From NCBI GenBank assembly GCA_012798535.1, contig JAAZMZ010000002.1, positions 1 through 64,000 on the forward strand: a DNA stretch of 64,000 nucleotides. The letters are read 5' to 3'. Made by a program: the position numbers and the translations under genes. This stretch comes from Leptolinea sp. (lineage in GTDB: Bacteria > Chloroflexota > Anaerolineae > Anaerolineales > Anaerolineaceae). This document shows, piece after piece, positions 17,513 through 26,464 of this stretch (within the stretch, counting starts at the first letter, position 1; each line of letters starts with the position of its first letter). Under the pieces are notes generated by a model. It was not told where the DNA came from. It was given only the letters and a program-made list of their open reading frames with translations, and did no database searches.

Positions 17513-18625
17513 CTATTTCTTCTCAGTGTATGTTTCTACAACAACTTTCCCATCGGTGATTTCTTTGGCAAATCCGGCTACTTTATCTTTGATAGCCTGG
17601 GGAACCAGATCTGGATCCATATCACCATAGGAAACTCCAACGCCGCCTTCTTTCAGACCGTAGGACATCACCGCACCGGTCTTGATATCACCTTTGATGA
17701 AGGACTGGGTGAACAGGAAGATGGAATCGCCCACGTTTTTCAACATGCTGGCGACAACCCATTCGGGAGCCAGGTTCTTCTGGTTGGTATCCACACCAAT
17801 GGCATATTTCTTGGCTTCTTTGGCACCTTCGAACAGACCAAGTCCGGTGGGTCCGGCAGCCTGGAAGATGATATCAGCGCCTGCGCCATAGATCGCCAGA
17901 GCGGTTTCTTTACCTTTGGCAGGATCGAAGTGCGTGCCGGCATACTGGTTGACAACTTCGATATCGGACACCGCGTACTTGGCACCCTGGTTGAAACCAA
18001 CCTGGTAGTCATGGATCACTGGCATGTCAGCGCCGCCCATGAAACCGATTTTCTTGGCAGCATCTGTCTGCGGTAATGCAGTGTTCTCGGTAGTCAACAG
18101 GGCAGCCAGTGCGCCCACGAGGAACGCACCCTCATTCTGTTTGAAGACTACAGATGTCATGCCTTCGATGGAGGACGCGCCGTCAACATAGACGAAGGTT
18201 TTCTTGGGGTACTGGGGAACGACCTGTTTAAGCTGTTCATCAAAGAAATAACCAGGCACGACAAAGATAAGATCAGCCTGTTCAGCCACGGAAAGCAGAA
18301 CGTCCAGGTTGTTGTTGTTATCATTCTTGTTGGAAACAATGACGGTTTTAACACCCAGTTCTTTTTCCATGCGTTTCAAACCGGCGTTGGCAGAATCGAT
18401 GAAACCCATATCGCCAACTTCACCGCCGGCCACGACACCTACCGTGAGAGTGGGAGCGGCGGCGGCAGGAGCGGCGGCTTCCGGGGCTTTAGTGGGAGCA
18501 GCTTCCGGAGCTTTGGTGGGAGCAGCTTCCGGGGCTTTAGTGGGAGCAGCGGCAGGGGCGCATGCGGCAATCATGGAAACAAGAACCAGAGCACAAAGGA
18601 CAACCATCAACTTATTCTTAATCAT
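17513..18625 (-). CDS. BMP-family substrate-binding lipoprotein
   Basis: A 370-residue lipoprotein of the Bmp/PnrA/TmpC family, the binding component of nucleoside-type ABC importers. The signal peptide ends in the lipobox SMIAAC (Cys near 22). A low-complexity linker of three APTKAPEA-like repeats follows, then the binding domain starting TLTVGVVAGGEVGDMGF. Other motifs are VYVDGASSIEGMTSVVFKQ and AADIIFQAAGPTGLGLFE-like sequence. It anchors outside the membrane and hands substrate to the downstream permeases. The linker style is common in Chloroflexota lipoproteins. Confidence 0.92.
   Translation of the reverse strand: MIKNKLMVVLCALVLVSMIAACAPAAAPTKAPEAAPTKAPEAAPTKAPEAAAPAAAAPTLTVGVVAGGEVGDMGFIDSANAGLKRMEKELGVKTVIVSNKNDNNNNLDVLLSVAEQADLIFVVPGYFFDEQLKQVVPQYPKKTFVYVDGASSIEGMTSVVFKQNEGAFLVGALAALLTTENTALPQTDAAKKIGFMGGADMPVIHDYQVGFNQGAKYAVSDIEVVNQYAGTHFDPAKGKETALAIYGAGADIIFQAAGPTGLGLFEGAKEAKKYAIGVDTNQKNLAPEWVVASMLKNVGDSIFLFTQSFIKGDIKTGAVMSYGLKEGGVGVSYGDMDPDLVPQAIKDKVAGFAKEITDGKVVVETYTEKK
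18478..18549. repeat. Three 24-bp tandem repeats in the lipoprotein linker
   Basis: Units at 18478-18501, 18502-18525 and 18526-18549 are near identical (CTTCCGGGGCTTTAGTGGGA core) and encode the APTKAPEA linker of the BMP lipoprotein. Copy number is likely to vary between strains by slippage. Confidence 0.85.
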
Positions 18626-18750
18626 TGGTCTACCTCTCTTAGTCTATTAAAGTAAAGATCTGTCATTTCGCAAAACAGTAAAACAATAAACCATCTTTGC
18701 GTGTGGTTTTCCAGACACCTCCTCCCCAGAGCACCATTTCGTGGATTGAG

Positions 18751-19587
18751 TTAACTATGTCGTCGGATTTCTTTGATTACTTCCATCAATTCTTTCACGC
18801 GGCTGCGATCAACCACATTGGAACTGACACCATCTTTCTTTAACGATGTGCCCACGATGGCTCCATCGGCAACAGCTAAAATCTTCGCGGCTTTCTCTTT
18901 GCTGAAACCGCTGCCAACCAGCACAGGGAAGTCTTCCACGGCAGTTTTGGCCTCTTTGATATCTTCCAGCTTGGTTTCTTTCCCGGTGTGCGTACCACTG
19001 ATGATGACGGCGTCCGAGAGGAAATACTTGGCATCCAGCGCAGAATCACCCAACGGGCGGTTTACGAGCGGAGCGGAGTGTTTGATATGCACATCCGTGA
19101 AAATTTTGATGGAAGGATCCAGGAATTTGCGGAAGCGCAGCAGTTCATGCGGTTTCGGGCAAACCAGTCCGGATACATCCACGGAAGCTTCCGTGAAAAA
19201 TGTGGCGCGGATAAATCTCGCACCCACGGCGTGCGCAACACTCAGGGAGGCTTTCGGGTCTGCCAGCACACAAATCCCGATCGGTTTGGAAGCCGCGCGA
19301 ATGACATGGTCGGCGATCACGGCTATGGCAGCCGTCAATTCAGGTCCCACTTCCTGCGGGTAATACGTGGGGTCCGAGAAGTTTTCCACTTCCAATCCAT
19401 CCACTCCGCCTTCCTGCAATTCATTGGCATCGTAGAGAGCCCGATCGATAATATCCTTCAACCCTTTACCGTTATAAACAGGTGAACCGGGCAGAGGCGG
19501 CAGGTGCAGCATGCCAATGATCGGTTTTTTTGTGCCAAATAGATCGTGAAAACTCTGATATCTGTTGTCGTCCGGATACATACTCAT
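18751..19587 (-). CDS. BtpA/SgcQ-family protein (copy A)
   Basis: A 278-residue TIM-barrel-like protein of the BtpA family (COG0434). Seen are IIGMLHLPPLPGSPVY near residue 20, VDGLEVENFSDPTYY, the metal- or phosphate-site-like VHIKHSAPL, DAVIISGTHTGKET, and VGSGFSKEKAAKIL. Some members affect photosystem I, others (SgcQ) belong to sugar operons; the reaction is unsettled. The GGAGAAC site before ATG 19587 supports the start. It lies 12 bases after a second family member and upstream of the BMP transporter. Confidence 0.85.
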   Translation of the reverse strand: MSMYPDDNRYQSFHDLFGTKKPIIGMLHLPPLPGSPVYNGKGLKDIIDRALYDANELQEGGVDGLEVENFSDPTYYPQEVGPELTAAIAVIADHVIRAASKPIGICVLADPKASLSVAHAVGARFIRATFFTEASVDVSGLVCPKPHELLRFRKFLDPSIKIFTDVHIKHSAPLVNRPLGDSALDAKYFLSDAVIISGTHTGKETKLEDIKEAKTAVEDFPVLVGSGFSKEKAAKILAVADGAIVGTSLKKDGVSSNVVDRSRVKELMEVIKEIRRHS

Positions 19588-19599
19588 AAGATTGTTCTC

Positions 19600-20430
19600 C
19601 TATTTGGGCCAGATTGTACGAGCTACCTTCATAAAGGCACTCAATTTTTTAGGATCAATGGGTGCTTCCGTATCGCCGTCGAACTTGATATGTGTCCCGA
19701 GGATGGCTCCATCGGCATAATTCTTATAGTGCGGCAGATTCTTATCATCTACGCCGCTGGCAACAAAGACCGGGGTGAATTTGACCGCCTCTTTGACCTC
19801 TTTTACATCATCCGGTTTTGTTTCGGCGCCGGTGGCGATGCCGGTAACCAGGATGGCATCGGCCAGGCCACGGTGTTCACAATCCGCCGCTGCTTCGCCA
19901 ATGGGTCGCTGCGATAGCGGGTAACCGTGTTTGATATGCACATCCGCGAAGATCTTCACATCCGCGTTGAGGAACTTACGGTAACGCAGGGTTTCAGCAG
20001 CGATGCTGTCCATCAAACCGGCATCCACCACATAGGTTTCGGTGTAATACGGCACGCGGATGAATTTCGCGCCTATCGTATTGGCGATCGCCATGCTGGC
20101 GATGGCATCCGACTGCAGGACGCACATTCCCAGGGTCAGGCCGGGCACTTCTCGGGCGATGTTTCCCGCCACAAAAGTCATCGCGGCGATGGTTTCCGGT
20201 GGAACCCGCTTGTAGAACATCACATCACCAAAGTTCTCCACGATGGCTCCGTTCACACCCGCTTCTTTCAACAATCGGGCATCGGCCAGCGCCAGGTCGG
20301 TAATTTCTTTCATGGACATGCCGTCGTAGCGGGGCGATCCCGGCAACGGCGCCAGATGAACCATACCGATAATCGGTTTCCGGGTGCCAAAAATGCGTTC
20401 CATTTCATTAAACTTGTCGATCTTTTGCAT
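19600..20430 (-). CDS. BtpA/SgcQ-family protein (copy B)
   Basis: A 276-residue paralog of the protein at 18751-19587, with matching motifs IIGMVHLAPLPGSPRY, VNGAIVENFGDVMFY, ADVHIKHGYPLS and DAILVTGIATGAET. ATG 20430 is chosen because an AAAGGAAA site precedes it; extending to 20520 would enter the GntR gene and add unrelated residues. The two copies are clearly diverged, so they may act on different substrates or form a heteromer. It is the first enzyme gene after the regulator. Confidence 0.85.
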   Translation of the reverse strand: MQKIDKFNEMERIFGTRKPIIGMVHLAPLPGSPRYDGMSMKEITDLALADARLLKEAGVNGAIVENFGDVMFYKRVPPETIAAMTFVAGNIAREVPGLTLGMCVLQSDAIASMAIANTIGAKFIRVPYYTETYVVDAGLMDSIAAETLRYRKFLNADVKIFADVHIKHGYPLSQRPIGEAAADCEHRGLADAILVTGIATGAETKPDDVKEVKEAVKFTPVFVASGVDDKNLPHYKNYADGAILGTHIKFDGDTEAPIDPKKLSAFMKVARTIWPK

Positions 20431-20482
20431 ACCTGATTTCCTTTCGATAAATCCTTTACTGATATTAATCCGTAGAATGTTG

Positions 20483-21244
20483 CTAACTCCCACTCCGGCG
20501 GAAAAGCTCGACGTCCACACTGTAAATCGAGCCGTTGAAAACTACGTCAGCGTATTCAATAGGGATAGCCGTGTCCTGCTCTCCCTGGATAAAGGTGGTG
20601 CGCAGCATGCGGATAACCGGTGCTCCCACCTGGATCTTCAATTTTTGGGCATCGGCTTCCTCTGCCAGATCAGCCCGGATAATTTCTTTCGCGCTGCGAA
20701 TGGAAAGCCCCATTTCTCGTTCAAATAGCCTATACAGAGACACACTGGAATAATCCAGATTGGCCAGTGAGGGGAATTTGACCGTGTTCATCCAGGAGCG
20801 AGATATGCCAATGGGTTCGCCATCCACCATCCGCAGGCGGGTTACTTTTAATATCTGCGTTTCTGGAGGCAGGGACAACGCGGTGGCAGCATTGAGAGAT
20901 ATCGGTTCATCCGACTGGCTGAGCAGTGCCACCCCGGGAGTGCGGCCATAGCGCCGGGCTTCTTCGGTAAAACTGGTGAGATAAGGTAACTGGGTGTAGA
21001 CCTGCGGAACGACGATGGTTCCCCGACCCTGCTCGCGGCGTACCAGGCCGGCATTGGTGATCAGGCCGAAGGCCAGCCGGACAGTGGTGCGGCTGACATT
21101 GAAATCGCGAATGTAATCCGTTTCACTGGGCAACACATCGCCCGGTTGATAAACGCCGCCGGAAATCTGTTTTTTGATGTAATCTGCCAGTTGGCGGTAA
21201 ACAGGTATTCCGTTTTCTCGATTTATGAAAAAGTCTGCCGGCAT
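20483..21244 (-). CDS. GntR/HutC-family regulator with UTRA domain
   Basis: A 253-residue regulator. The winged helix at about 10-75 shows PGDVLPSETDYIRDFNVSRT and GLVRREQGRGTIV, and a UTRA ligand-binding domain follows (about 95-245). Proteins of this type repress sugar or amino-acid operons and release DNA on binding a small metabolite. As the first gene of the minus-strand cluster it probably controls the BtpA, BMP-transporter, hydrolase and kinase genes. A perfect 14-bp palindrome lies about 60 bases upstream of its start. Confidence 0.9.
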   Translation of the reverse strand: MPADFFINRENGIPVYRQLADYIKKQISGGVYQPGDVLPSETDYIRDFNVSRTTVRLAFGLITNAGLVRREQGRGTIVVPQVYTQLPYLTSFTEEARRYGRTPGVALLSQSDEPISLNAATALSLPPETQILKVTRLRMVDGEPIGISRSWMNTVKFPSLANLDYSSVSLYRLFEREMGLSIRSAKEIIRADLAEEADAQKLKIQVGAPVIRMLRTTFIQGEQDTAIPIEYADVVFNGSIYSVDVELFRRSGS

Positions 21245-21303
21245 ACACCTGCCCCTTTCGTTATCCTTCCAAATACTGCTTACAACGATTCAACATTACA
21301 TCC

Positions 21304-21317
21304 TTATAACGTTATAA
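21304..21317. promoter_or_regulatory. Palindromic operator candidate for the GntR regulator
   Basis: TTATAACGTTATAA is a perfect 14-bp palindrome upstream of the GntR start. Partial copies of the AACG core flank it (AACGATT near 21284, AACGTTTC at 21316). Its position fits an autoregulatory site, but protein binding is inferred. Confidence 0.5.
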
Positions 21318-21494
21318 CGTTTCGGATTAAGAATACTCACCCCGCAGATGGTTTTCCAGTGACAAATGTCATGTGTAAGGGATGACATACCTGTCTCCGG
21401 ACGGTATTCTTGGAGCGAGTCAGTATGAATGTCAACCCGGCGGGTGTTCCGGTGATACCGGAGGAGTTCTACAGGGTATCAGGAAGGAAATCCC

Positions 21495-22007
21495 TCAAAC
21501 ATACGTTGGGGCGGCGTATTTTGTGTCAATGTGTTGCAGCATCACGACACACCCGGTAAGCACCAATAAAACCGGGAATTCCTCCATTTCTGCCACTCCA
21601 GTCGTGAGATTCACAAAATAATCCCGCTTCTTTACTTCCTGCATCTGGTATTCCAGGATACAGCGGCCTTCCAGGGCAACCTGATATCTCGACAGGTCGG
21701 CATTGCGGATCACCTTATATTGTGTCCCCCGGGCGGTGGTGATCATTCCGTTGCTGTTGAACGCAATTTTTTCGAATATAGCGGCCTGTACATCATCTTC
21801 GAGGTCGCATACTTGAATGCTGTTCTTAAAAAATCCAACCCGTTTGTATGTCCAGGACCTGTCTCGATACTGAAGTGTGCCGGAAGAACCAAAGGGTCCT
21901 TTCATTTGCATGGAGGCGACAATATCCATCCCGTCGCGTATTTCGAATCCGGGGGTTGTGGCTATCCAACTCAGTTGTCGTTCAAACTGATCTATGTTTT
22001 TTTCCAT
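21495..22007 (-). CDS. Uncharacterized protein, possibly LURP-one/tubby-like
   Basis: A 170-residue protein I do not recognise with confidence. It is soluble for most of its length, rich in alternating beta-type segments (GTLQYRDRSWTYKRVGFF, TQYKVIRNADLSRYQVAL). It ends in a hydrophobic stretch (FPVLLVLTGCVVMLQH), a pattern also seen in LURP-one/tubby-like (scramblase-fold) proteins. A GAGGGACG-like ribosome site precedes the ATG. Neighbours give no functional clue. Confidence 0.6.
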   Translation of the reverse strand: MEKNIDQFERQLSWIATTPGFEIRDGMDIVASMQMKGPFGSSGTLQYRDRSWTYKRVGFFKNSIQVCDLEDDVQAAIFEKIAFNSNGMITTARGTQYKVIRNADLSRYQVALEGRCILEYQMQEVKKRDYFVNLTTGVAEMEEFPVLLVLTGCVVMLQHIDTKYAAPTYV

Positions 22008-22076
22008 CGTCCCTCCTCAGTTCTACTATACAACCTTTCGATGAGGCAGAGTCTGATGAAAAACCTGAAAACACAA

Positions 22077-22868
22077 TTATTTATGGAAGATCAGTTTCTG
22101 AAGCTGTTTCTCGGCTTCCCCGAGTTTGCCGCAGTACACCTCGACCTGCCGGGCGAAGGACGATCCCGGCCGCATGGCTTTATACCCGGCCTCCATCTGG
22201 TCCACCCAGTCGTGCAGTACCGTCTGATCGGCCGGCGAATACATATCCGTGAAAGTGATCTGGTTCATGGGCAGGCGCGGCGGCATGGGGGGATAGGCGC
22301 TCTTTGCGTAGCCAAACACAATGGTCATCAGGGGGATGACACCTTCTGGCAGGCCCAGTTTCTCGATCAGGAAATCCATATCCAGCAGGCCGGTGCGACC
22401 GGTCTCAGAGAGCATGACCGAAGAAACGCCCAGTGCTTCGGCGGCAATATTCATATTCATCGCCGCCAGAGAGGCGTTCATTACACCCACCGTATGGTCG
22501 ATCAGCGGGCTGTAAGGAAAGACATCCATCGCCTGCCGCAGGCGGAAGGTATCCGTCAGAATGATCACCGCCCGCACGCCGCGGAAGGGAATGAAATGCT
22601 CGAATTTCGCCCGCCATTGATCCGAGTCAAAGACCGCGAATGACCAGGTTTGCAGGTTGACCGTTGAGGGCGCCACACGTCCAGCTTCCAGAATGGCATC
22701 GAAGACATCGTCCGGGATGGGCTCTTCGGTGAACCGGCGCACACTGCGCCGCTGCAAGATCGTCTGTAACAGCGCGTTATCCTTCACTGACGGCGGGATA
22801 TGCGGTTTTCCTTTCAGAATACGGTACAGGCTTTTCGCGAACGTTCCAACGCTCATGCGCCGGTTCAT
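22077..22868 (-). CDS. Nitroreductase-family flavoprotein
   Basis: A 263-residue FMN-dependent oxidoreductase. The FMN-binding start is visible as RRSVRRFTEEPIPDD (about 37-51) followed by EAGRVAPSTVNLQTW; the C-terminal half has IPLMTIVFGYAKSAYPPMPPR. About 35 residues precede the core. Its ATG overlaps the stop of the radical SAM gene by four bases (ATGA), so the two proteins are co-translated and probably act on the same substrate. Nitroreductase-fold enzymes also perform dehalogenation or cofactor chemistry, so the reaction stays open. Confidence 0.87.
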   Translation of the reverse strand: MNRRMSVGTFAKSLYRILKGKPHIPPSVKDNALLQTILQRRSVRRFTEEPIPDDVFDAILEAGRVAPSTVNLQTWSFAVFDSDQWRAKFEHFIPFRGVRAVIILTDTFRLRQAMDVFPYSPLIDHTVGVMNASLAAMNMNIAAEALGVSSVMLSETGRTGLLDMDFLIEKLGLPEGVIPLMTIVFGYAKSAYPPMPPRLPMNQITFTDMYSPADQTVLHDWVDQMEAGYKAMRPGSSFARQVEVYCGKLGEAEKQLQKLIFHK

Positions 22869-24079
22869 GAGGAGATGACATCCTCTTTCTTTTCCAGGAC
22901 GGAAACGAATCCGCCGAATTGCCGGTATTCATCCATGCGGCAGGAATTGACAAACTTGCCTTCATAAATGGTGATATCCGGGCAGCTGTCGCACATATCC
23001 GCGCGGCCGTCAGGCAGCAGGTCGGGCGCCTGGATGATACCGATGCTCTGCATGTTCACGCTCTCGAATAGGTGGGAGGGATGCCTCAGGATATCCTTCG
23101 CGCGATTCTTCCAGGCTTTGCGCACTTCCTCATCCCACGGACCGACCAGGAAGATCTTGGGGCCAATCTTCGCGGTGGACAGATACGCCAGATATCTTCC
23201 GGTGAACCAGTGGTGGCCGGCCTGCGCCAGTTCCATGGTCTTTTTGCCGACAGAGCCGTAAACCCTGTTCTTGCCGCCGATCAACGCGCCGATGGTCCAC
23301 TTGTAGCTGTCGTGCCGGATGCTTCCGCCCAGATAGCCGGAGGCTTCATATTCCGGGCAGGTCTCCTTGATGATCTGGTAGACCTCGGGGCCGGTGACGA
23401 ATTTTTCGTCGAACGAGTCGCGGACGTAGCTCAGTTTGCTCAGATCCACCTGATGATCTTCTTTATCAGTGCCGATGCTGTCATCCAGCGTCATGGTGCG
23501 GTAGGTGATGAACACTAGCCCCTGCACTTTTTCGAATTGCTCCTGCCCCCAGCGCACGATATCCGGTATCTCATGGTAGGTGGAAGGATAGACAGTCGAA
23601 TTGAATACCAGATAAAGACCGCCCTCGGCATACACCATGTCGGCGTATTTCTGGCGCAGTTCATTGAGATCCTTCTCGGTCTTGTTCAGCCAGTTCGGCC
23701 GGTTCTGGTGGCTGTCGATGTGCATGGTAAACCCGGCCAGCCCGGCTTTCTTCAGCTCGTGCAGCAATTCGGGCGTCAAGGCCTGCGCGTTGGTCAGGAT
23801 GACTGGCTTGACCCCCTGCTCTTTCATGAAAGCCACCAGTTCGATGATATCCGGATGGATGAGGGGTTCACCGCCGGCAATGGAGAAATTATCGGGGTTG
23901 CGCCATTTCTTGAAGAAAAGTACCTCTTCTTTGAGCTGTTCCAGTGATTTGTGCCCGGTCATGTGCTGGCGGTAGCAGCCGTCACAGTGAATGTTGCAGA
24001 TGTCGGTGACCTCGATCCAGGCGATCGGATTGTCGTTCATCGACCAGGGCAGACGGTAGTAGTCCTTTTTTTCGAGCAT
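22865..24079 (-). CDS. Radical SAM protein
   Basis: A 404-residue radical SAM enzyme. The cluster motif is CNIHCDGC (CX3CX2C) near residue 31, followed by the SAM-binding FSIAGGEPLIHPD. A C-terminal Cys-containing segment (CDSCPDITIYEGKFVNSC) may bind an auxiliary cluster. ATG 24079 is used, with GGAGGAAC just upstream; an in-frame start 51 bases earlier would add unrelated residues. Overlap with the nitroreductase implies joint function. Architecture is similar to SPASM/Twitch-type proteins, but no peptide substrate gene is visible nearby. Confidence 0.88.
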   Translation of the reverse strand: MLEKKDYYRLPWSMNDNPIAWIEVTDICNIHCDGCYRQHMTGHKSLEQLKEEVLFFKKWRNPDNFSIAGGEPLIHPDIIELVAFMKEQGVKPVILTNAQALTPELLHELKKAGLAGFTMHIDSHQNRPNWLNKTEKDLNELRQKYADMVYAEGGLYLVFNSTVYPSTYHEIPDIVRWGQEQFEKVQGLVFITYRTMTLDDSIGTDKEDHQVDLSKLSYVRDSFDEKFVTGPEVYQIIKETCPEYEASGYLGGSIRHDSYKWTIGALIGGKNRVYGSVGKKTMELAQAGHHWFTGRYLAYLSTAKIGPKIFLVGPWDEEVRKAWKNRAKDILRHPSHLFESVNMQSIGIIQAPDLLPDGRADMCDSCPDITIYEGKFVNSCRMDEYRQFGGFVSVLEKKEDVISS

Positions 24080-24327
24080 TGTTCCTCCAAAACGACGATA
24101 GGTGGATGATGGGTGAATGGCCGGCTGCATACTGAGATGCCGCCCGGTTAATACAACACCTGAATACCGGATAAAATTCGTTCGGAAGCGTATTGTTAAT
24201 GATCTACAGATAAGCCGGGGGAAAACTCTGATAGAATGCTCTTTTACCGCTCAAGCCTTTCAACAATTCTGCCGATTGTACAACTAAACCCGAAAACCTC
24301 AAAGTGAAACGACCCGGATAATCGATC

Positions 24328-25086
24328 ATGTCATGGCTTGAATACGTACTTGTTTTTGGCGCCGGAGTGGCGGCGGGGGTAATCAACGCCCTGGCCGGCG
24401 GCGGCACACTGATCACCTTTCCCGCGCTGCTGGCGCTCGGTCTGCCGGCGGTGAGTGCCAATGTGACCAACAAGATCGCCATCATGCCGGGTTTCTTCGG
24501 CGCGGCGCTGGCCCAGTTGAAAGACCTGAAAGGACAGGAAAAGCGGCTGGCTTTTGCCATTCCGGCTTCTGCCGCCGCCGGGCTGCTGGGCGGCTGGCTG
24601 TTGATCTTTTCAGGTGAAAGCGTCTTTAAAGAGCAGGTGCCCTTTTTCATTCTGGCCGCAGCCGTGCTGCTGGGCATTCAGGATACCGTCCGCGACTGGC
24701 TGCTGCGGCGCGCCGGCGCCGACCATGTGCGCCTCTCGGACGTCTGGATCATCCTACCGGTGGGTATCGCCTGCACCTATGCCGGTTATTTCGGCGCGGG
24801 CGCCGGGGTGATCATTCTGGCGTTGATCGGGCTGGTGCTGGATGACACCATGACCCGCCTGAACGCAATCAAGCTGGTGGTGTCGCTGGTTTCCAGCCTG
24901 ACCGCTTCCATTTTCTTTATGTTCACCGGGCACATTAACTGGCCTGCAGCGTTGCTTATGATGGCCGGTTCACTGGCCGGCGGGCTGTTCGGCGGCCGGC
25001 TGGCCGACGCGGTCAATCCGCTGGTGCTGCGCCGGATCGTGGTGGTGGTGGGTGTGGTGCTGGCGGTAGTGTATTTTGTAAAATAA
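24328..25086 (+). CDS. TSUP (TauE/SafE) family membrane transporter
   Basis: A 252-residue membrane protein with about eight helices and the internal repeat of the TauE/SafE family: VINALAGGGTLITFPALL near residue 20, and the second-half CTYAGYFGAGAGVIILALIG. Members export sulfite or sulfoacetate or move related organic anions. It is monocistronic and divergent from the radical SAM gene. No direct context ties it to a substrate. Confidence 0.9.
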   Translation: MSWLEYVLVFGAGVAAGVINALAGGGTLITFPALLALGLPAVSANVTNKIAIMPGFFGAALAQLKDLKGQEKRLAFAIPASAAAGLLGGWLLIFSGESVFKEQVPFFILAAAVLLGIQDTVRDWLLRRAGADHVRLSDVWIILPVGIACTYAGYFGAGAGVIILALIGLVLDDTMTRLNAIKLVVSLVSSLTASIFFMFTGHINWPAALLMMAGSLAGGLFGGRLADAVNPLVLRRIVVVVGVVLAVVYFVK

Positions 25087-25380
25087 TCGGATTTACATAA
25101 CATTCGGGCATCCAGGAATTGCTTTTGCCGGAATATCCCCATCGCCAAAAGTCCCATTTAGGGTTATACCTGACTGTAGTAGAGGTATTTACCCGTTTTT
25201 CTTCCTTTTGAGCTGTATTGGAATTGTTCACGTTTTTGAGCTTTTGGAAAATAATCTCTTCAAAGATACTTTGTCAATCGGGAAAACGGACTCTTTGTAA
25301 AAATAAATGGATCAACTCGTTGGGAGGAAAAGCCTCAATGAATTAATTAATACTAATTATATACGCAACAACTTACATAA
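25087..25380. other. AT-rich intergenic region without a visible gene
   Basis: About 290 bases with many stops in all frames and lower GC than the flanking TSUP gene. I see no terminator, RNA gene or convincing promoter. It leads into a flavodoxin-like pseudogene and probably is eroded sequence. Confidence 0.6.
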
Positions 25381-25800
25381 TCCACCCGGAGAGCGGCTGA
25401 AATCATTGGTGAGGAATTTTCAAGAGATGATCGTGTTGATGTGACTGTTCATCCTGTTGCTCATATCAAAGAATTATCTGTATATGATACCGTCATACTG
25501 GGCAGCGCCATCCACTGGGGAAAATGGCTACCCGATGCTTTTCGTTTTTTACTGACGAACCACGAACAATTATTGCGGATTCCTGTTGCCCACTTTATGG
25601 TTGGGTTATTGATGAATCGGAAAAACGAAACCGATCGCAAGTCAGTGAGTAATTTTCTGGAATTGGAACAGGAATTGTGCAGACCGGTGGCAGAAGGCCG
25701 CTTTTTGGGTGCTTCAAAAGCTGGAGATCATTCATTTTTTAAAGGATTGGAATAGCTTGGATATTCAGCCTATTGCGGATTGGGATTTTGAAATGGCGAT
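25381..25800 (+). pseudogene. Degraded flavodoxin-domain (HemG-like) protein
   Basis: The readable frame from 25381 gives AAEIIGEEFSR, then the flavodoxin core DTVILGSAIHWGKWLPDAF and VAHFMVGLLMN. These match menaquinone-type protoporphyrinogen oxidases or related flavodoxin-domain proteins. The first 14 or so residues, including the FMN phosphate loop start, are lost behind stops. The frame ends at TAG 25753. A likely continuation (PIADWDFEMAI) follows in another frame from 25769. The signs point to a 5' truncation plus a 3' frameshift; residual translation from GTG 25441 is possible but would lack the N-terminus. Confidence 0.7.
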
Positions 25801-25891
25801 TTTGGTCAGCTATATATGTTCCGTACCCGGGTAAAGAACATTCAGATAGACTATCCCAATGAGATGAATACCAGTAATTATTCCGGCTTTC

Positions 25892-26464
25892 TTAACCAAT
25901 ATCGTTGTATTCTCGCTTAAGTTCTTCGATGAATTGCAACAATTTGTATCTTGTGGTTGAGATGATTAAAGCCGGTCCATTAAAAGAATAACCGTCTTCC
26001 CCATGAAAATTATAACTGTCCATCAAGCCTATGATGGTAAATACATCATCAGACAGTCTGTTGTTCGCGATTTCCCGGATCAACTCGCGATCATTTTCTG
26101 CCTGAATCAATTCATTTGACCTGCACAAGAGTTCATCGTCACCTGAAAACAAAGTAAAGAAACTGTAAGGAAGAATTGCCAGATGAAAATTGGGTTCCAC
26201 TGTCCAGCAGAATTGCTCTTTATCAGTATTTAGAGCTCTTTCGAGAACCGGGATAAACTTATCATCTTCATATTCATTGGCCTTGATCTTCCCGTATGGT
26301 CGATTTTCCCAGTATGGGCCATCATCTCCGGTTTTTAATTTTGAGTCATTAATGATTGGTTGACCGTTGTGAAGAAAGGCAATCTCATATTGAATCCAAC
26401 CACGTTCATCTTTTTCAATAATTCGAATCTCGAGCGTTAAATTATCTGAAGATATTTTTGCCAT
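25892..26464 (-). CDS. Uncharacterized protein
   Basis: A 190-residue acidic soluble protein that I do not recognise. It has no signal peptide or membrane segment. Visible are an N-terminal beta-rich part (LTLEIRIIEKDERGWIQYEI), a middle part with WTVEPNFHLAILPYSFF, and a C-terminal helix ending in Glu/Lys. Codon use is AT-rich compared with its neighbours, and it lies beside a pseudogene and two tRNA genes, which suggests acquired DNA. Immunity or cargo roles are possible but unsupported. Confidence 0.65.
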   Translation of the reverse strand: MAKISSDNLTLEIRIIEKDERGWIQYEIAFLHNGQPIINDSKLKTGDDGPYWENRPYGKIKANEYEDDKFIPVLERALNTDKEQFCWTVEPNFHLAILPYSFFTLFSGDDELLCRSNELIQAENDRELIREIANNRLSDDVFTIIGLMDSYNFHGEDGYSFNGPALIISTTRYKLLQFIEELKREYNDIG

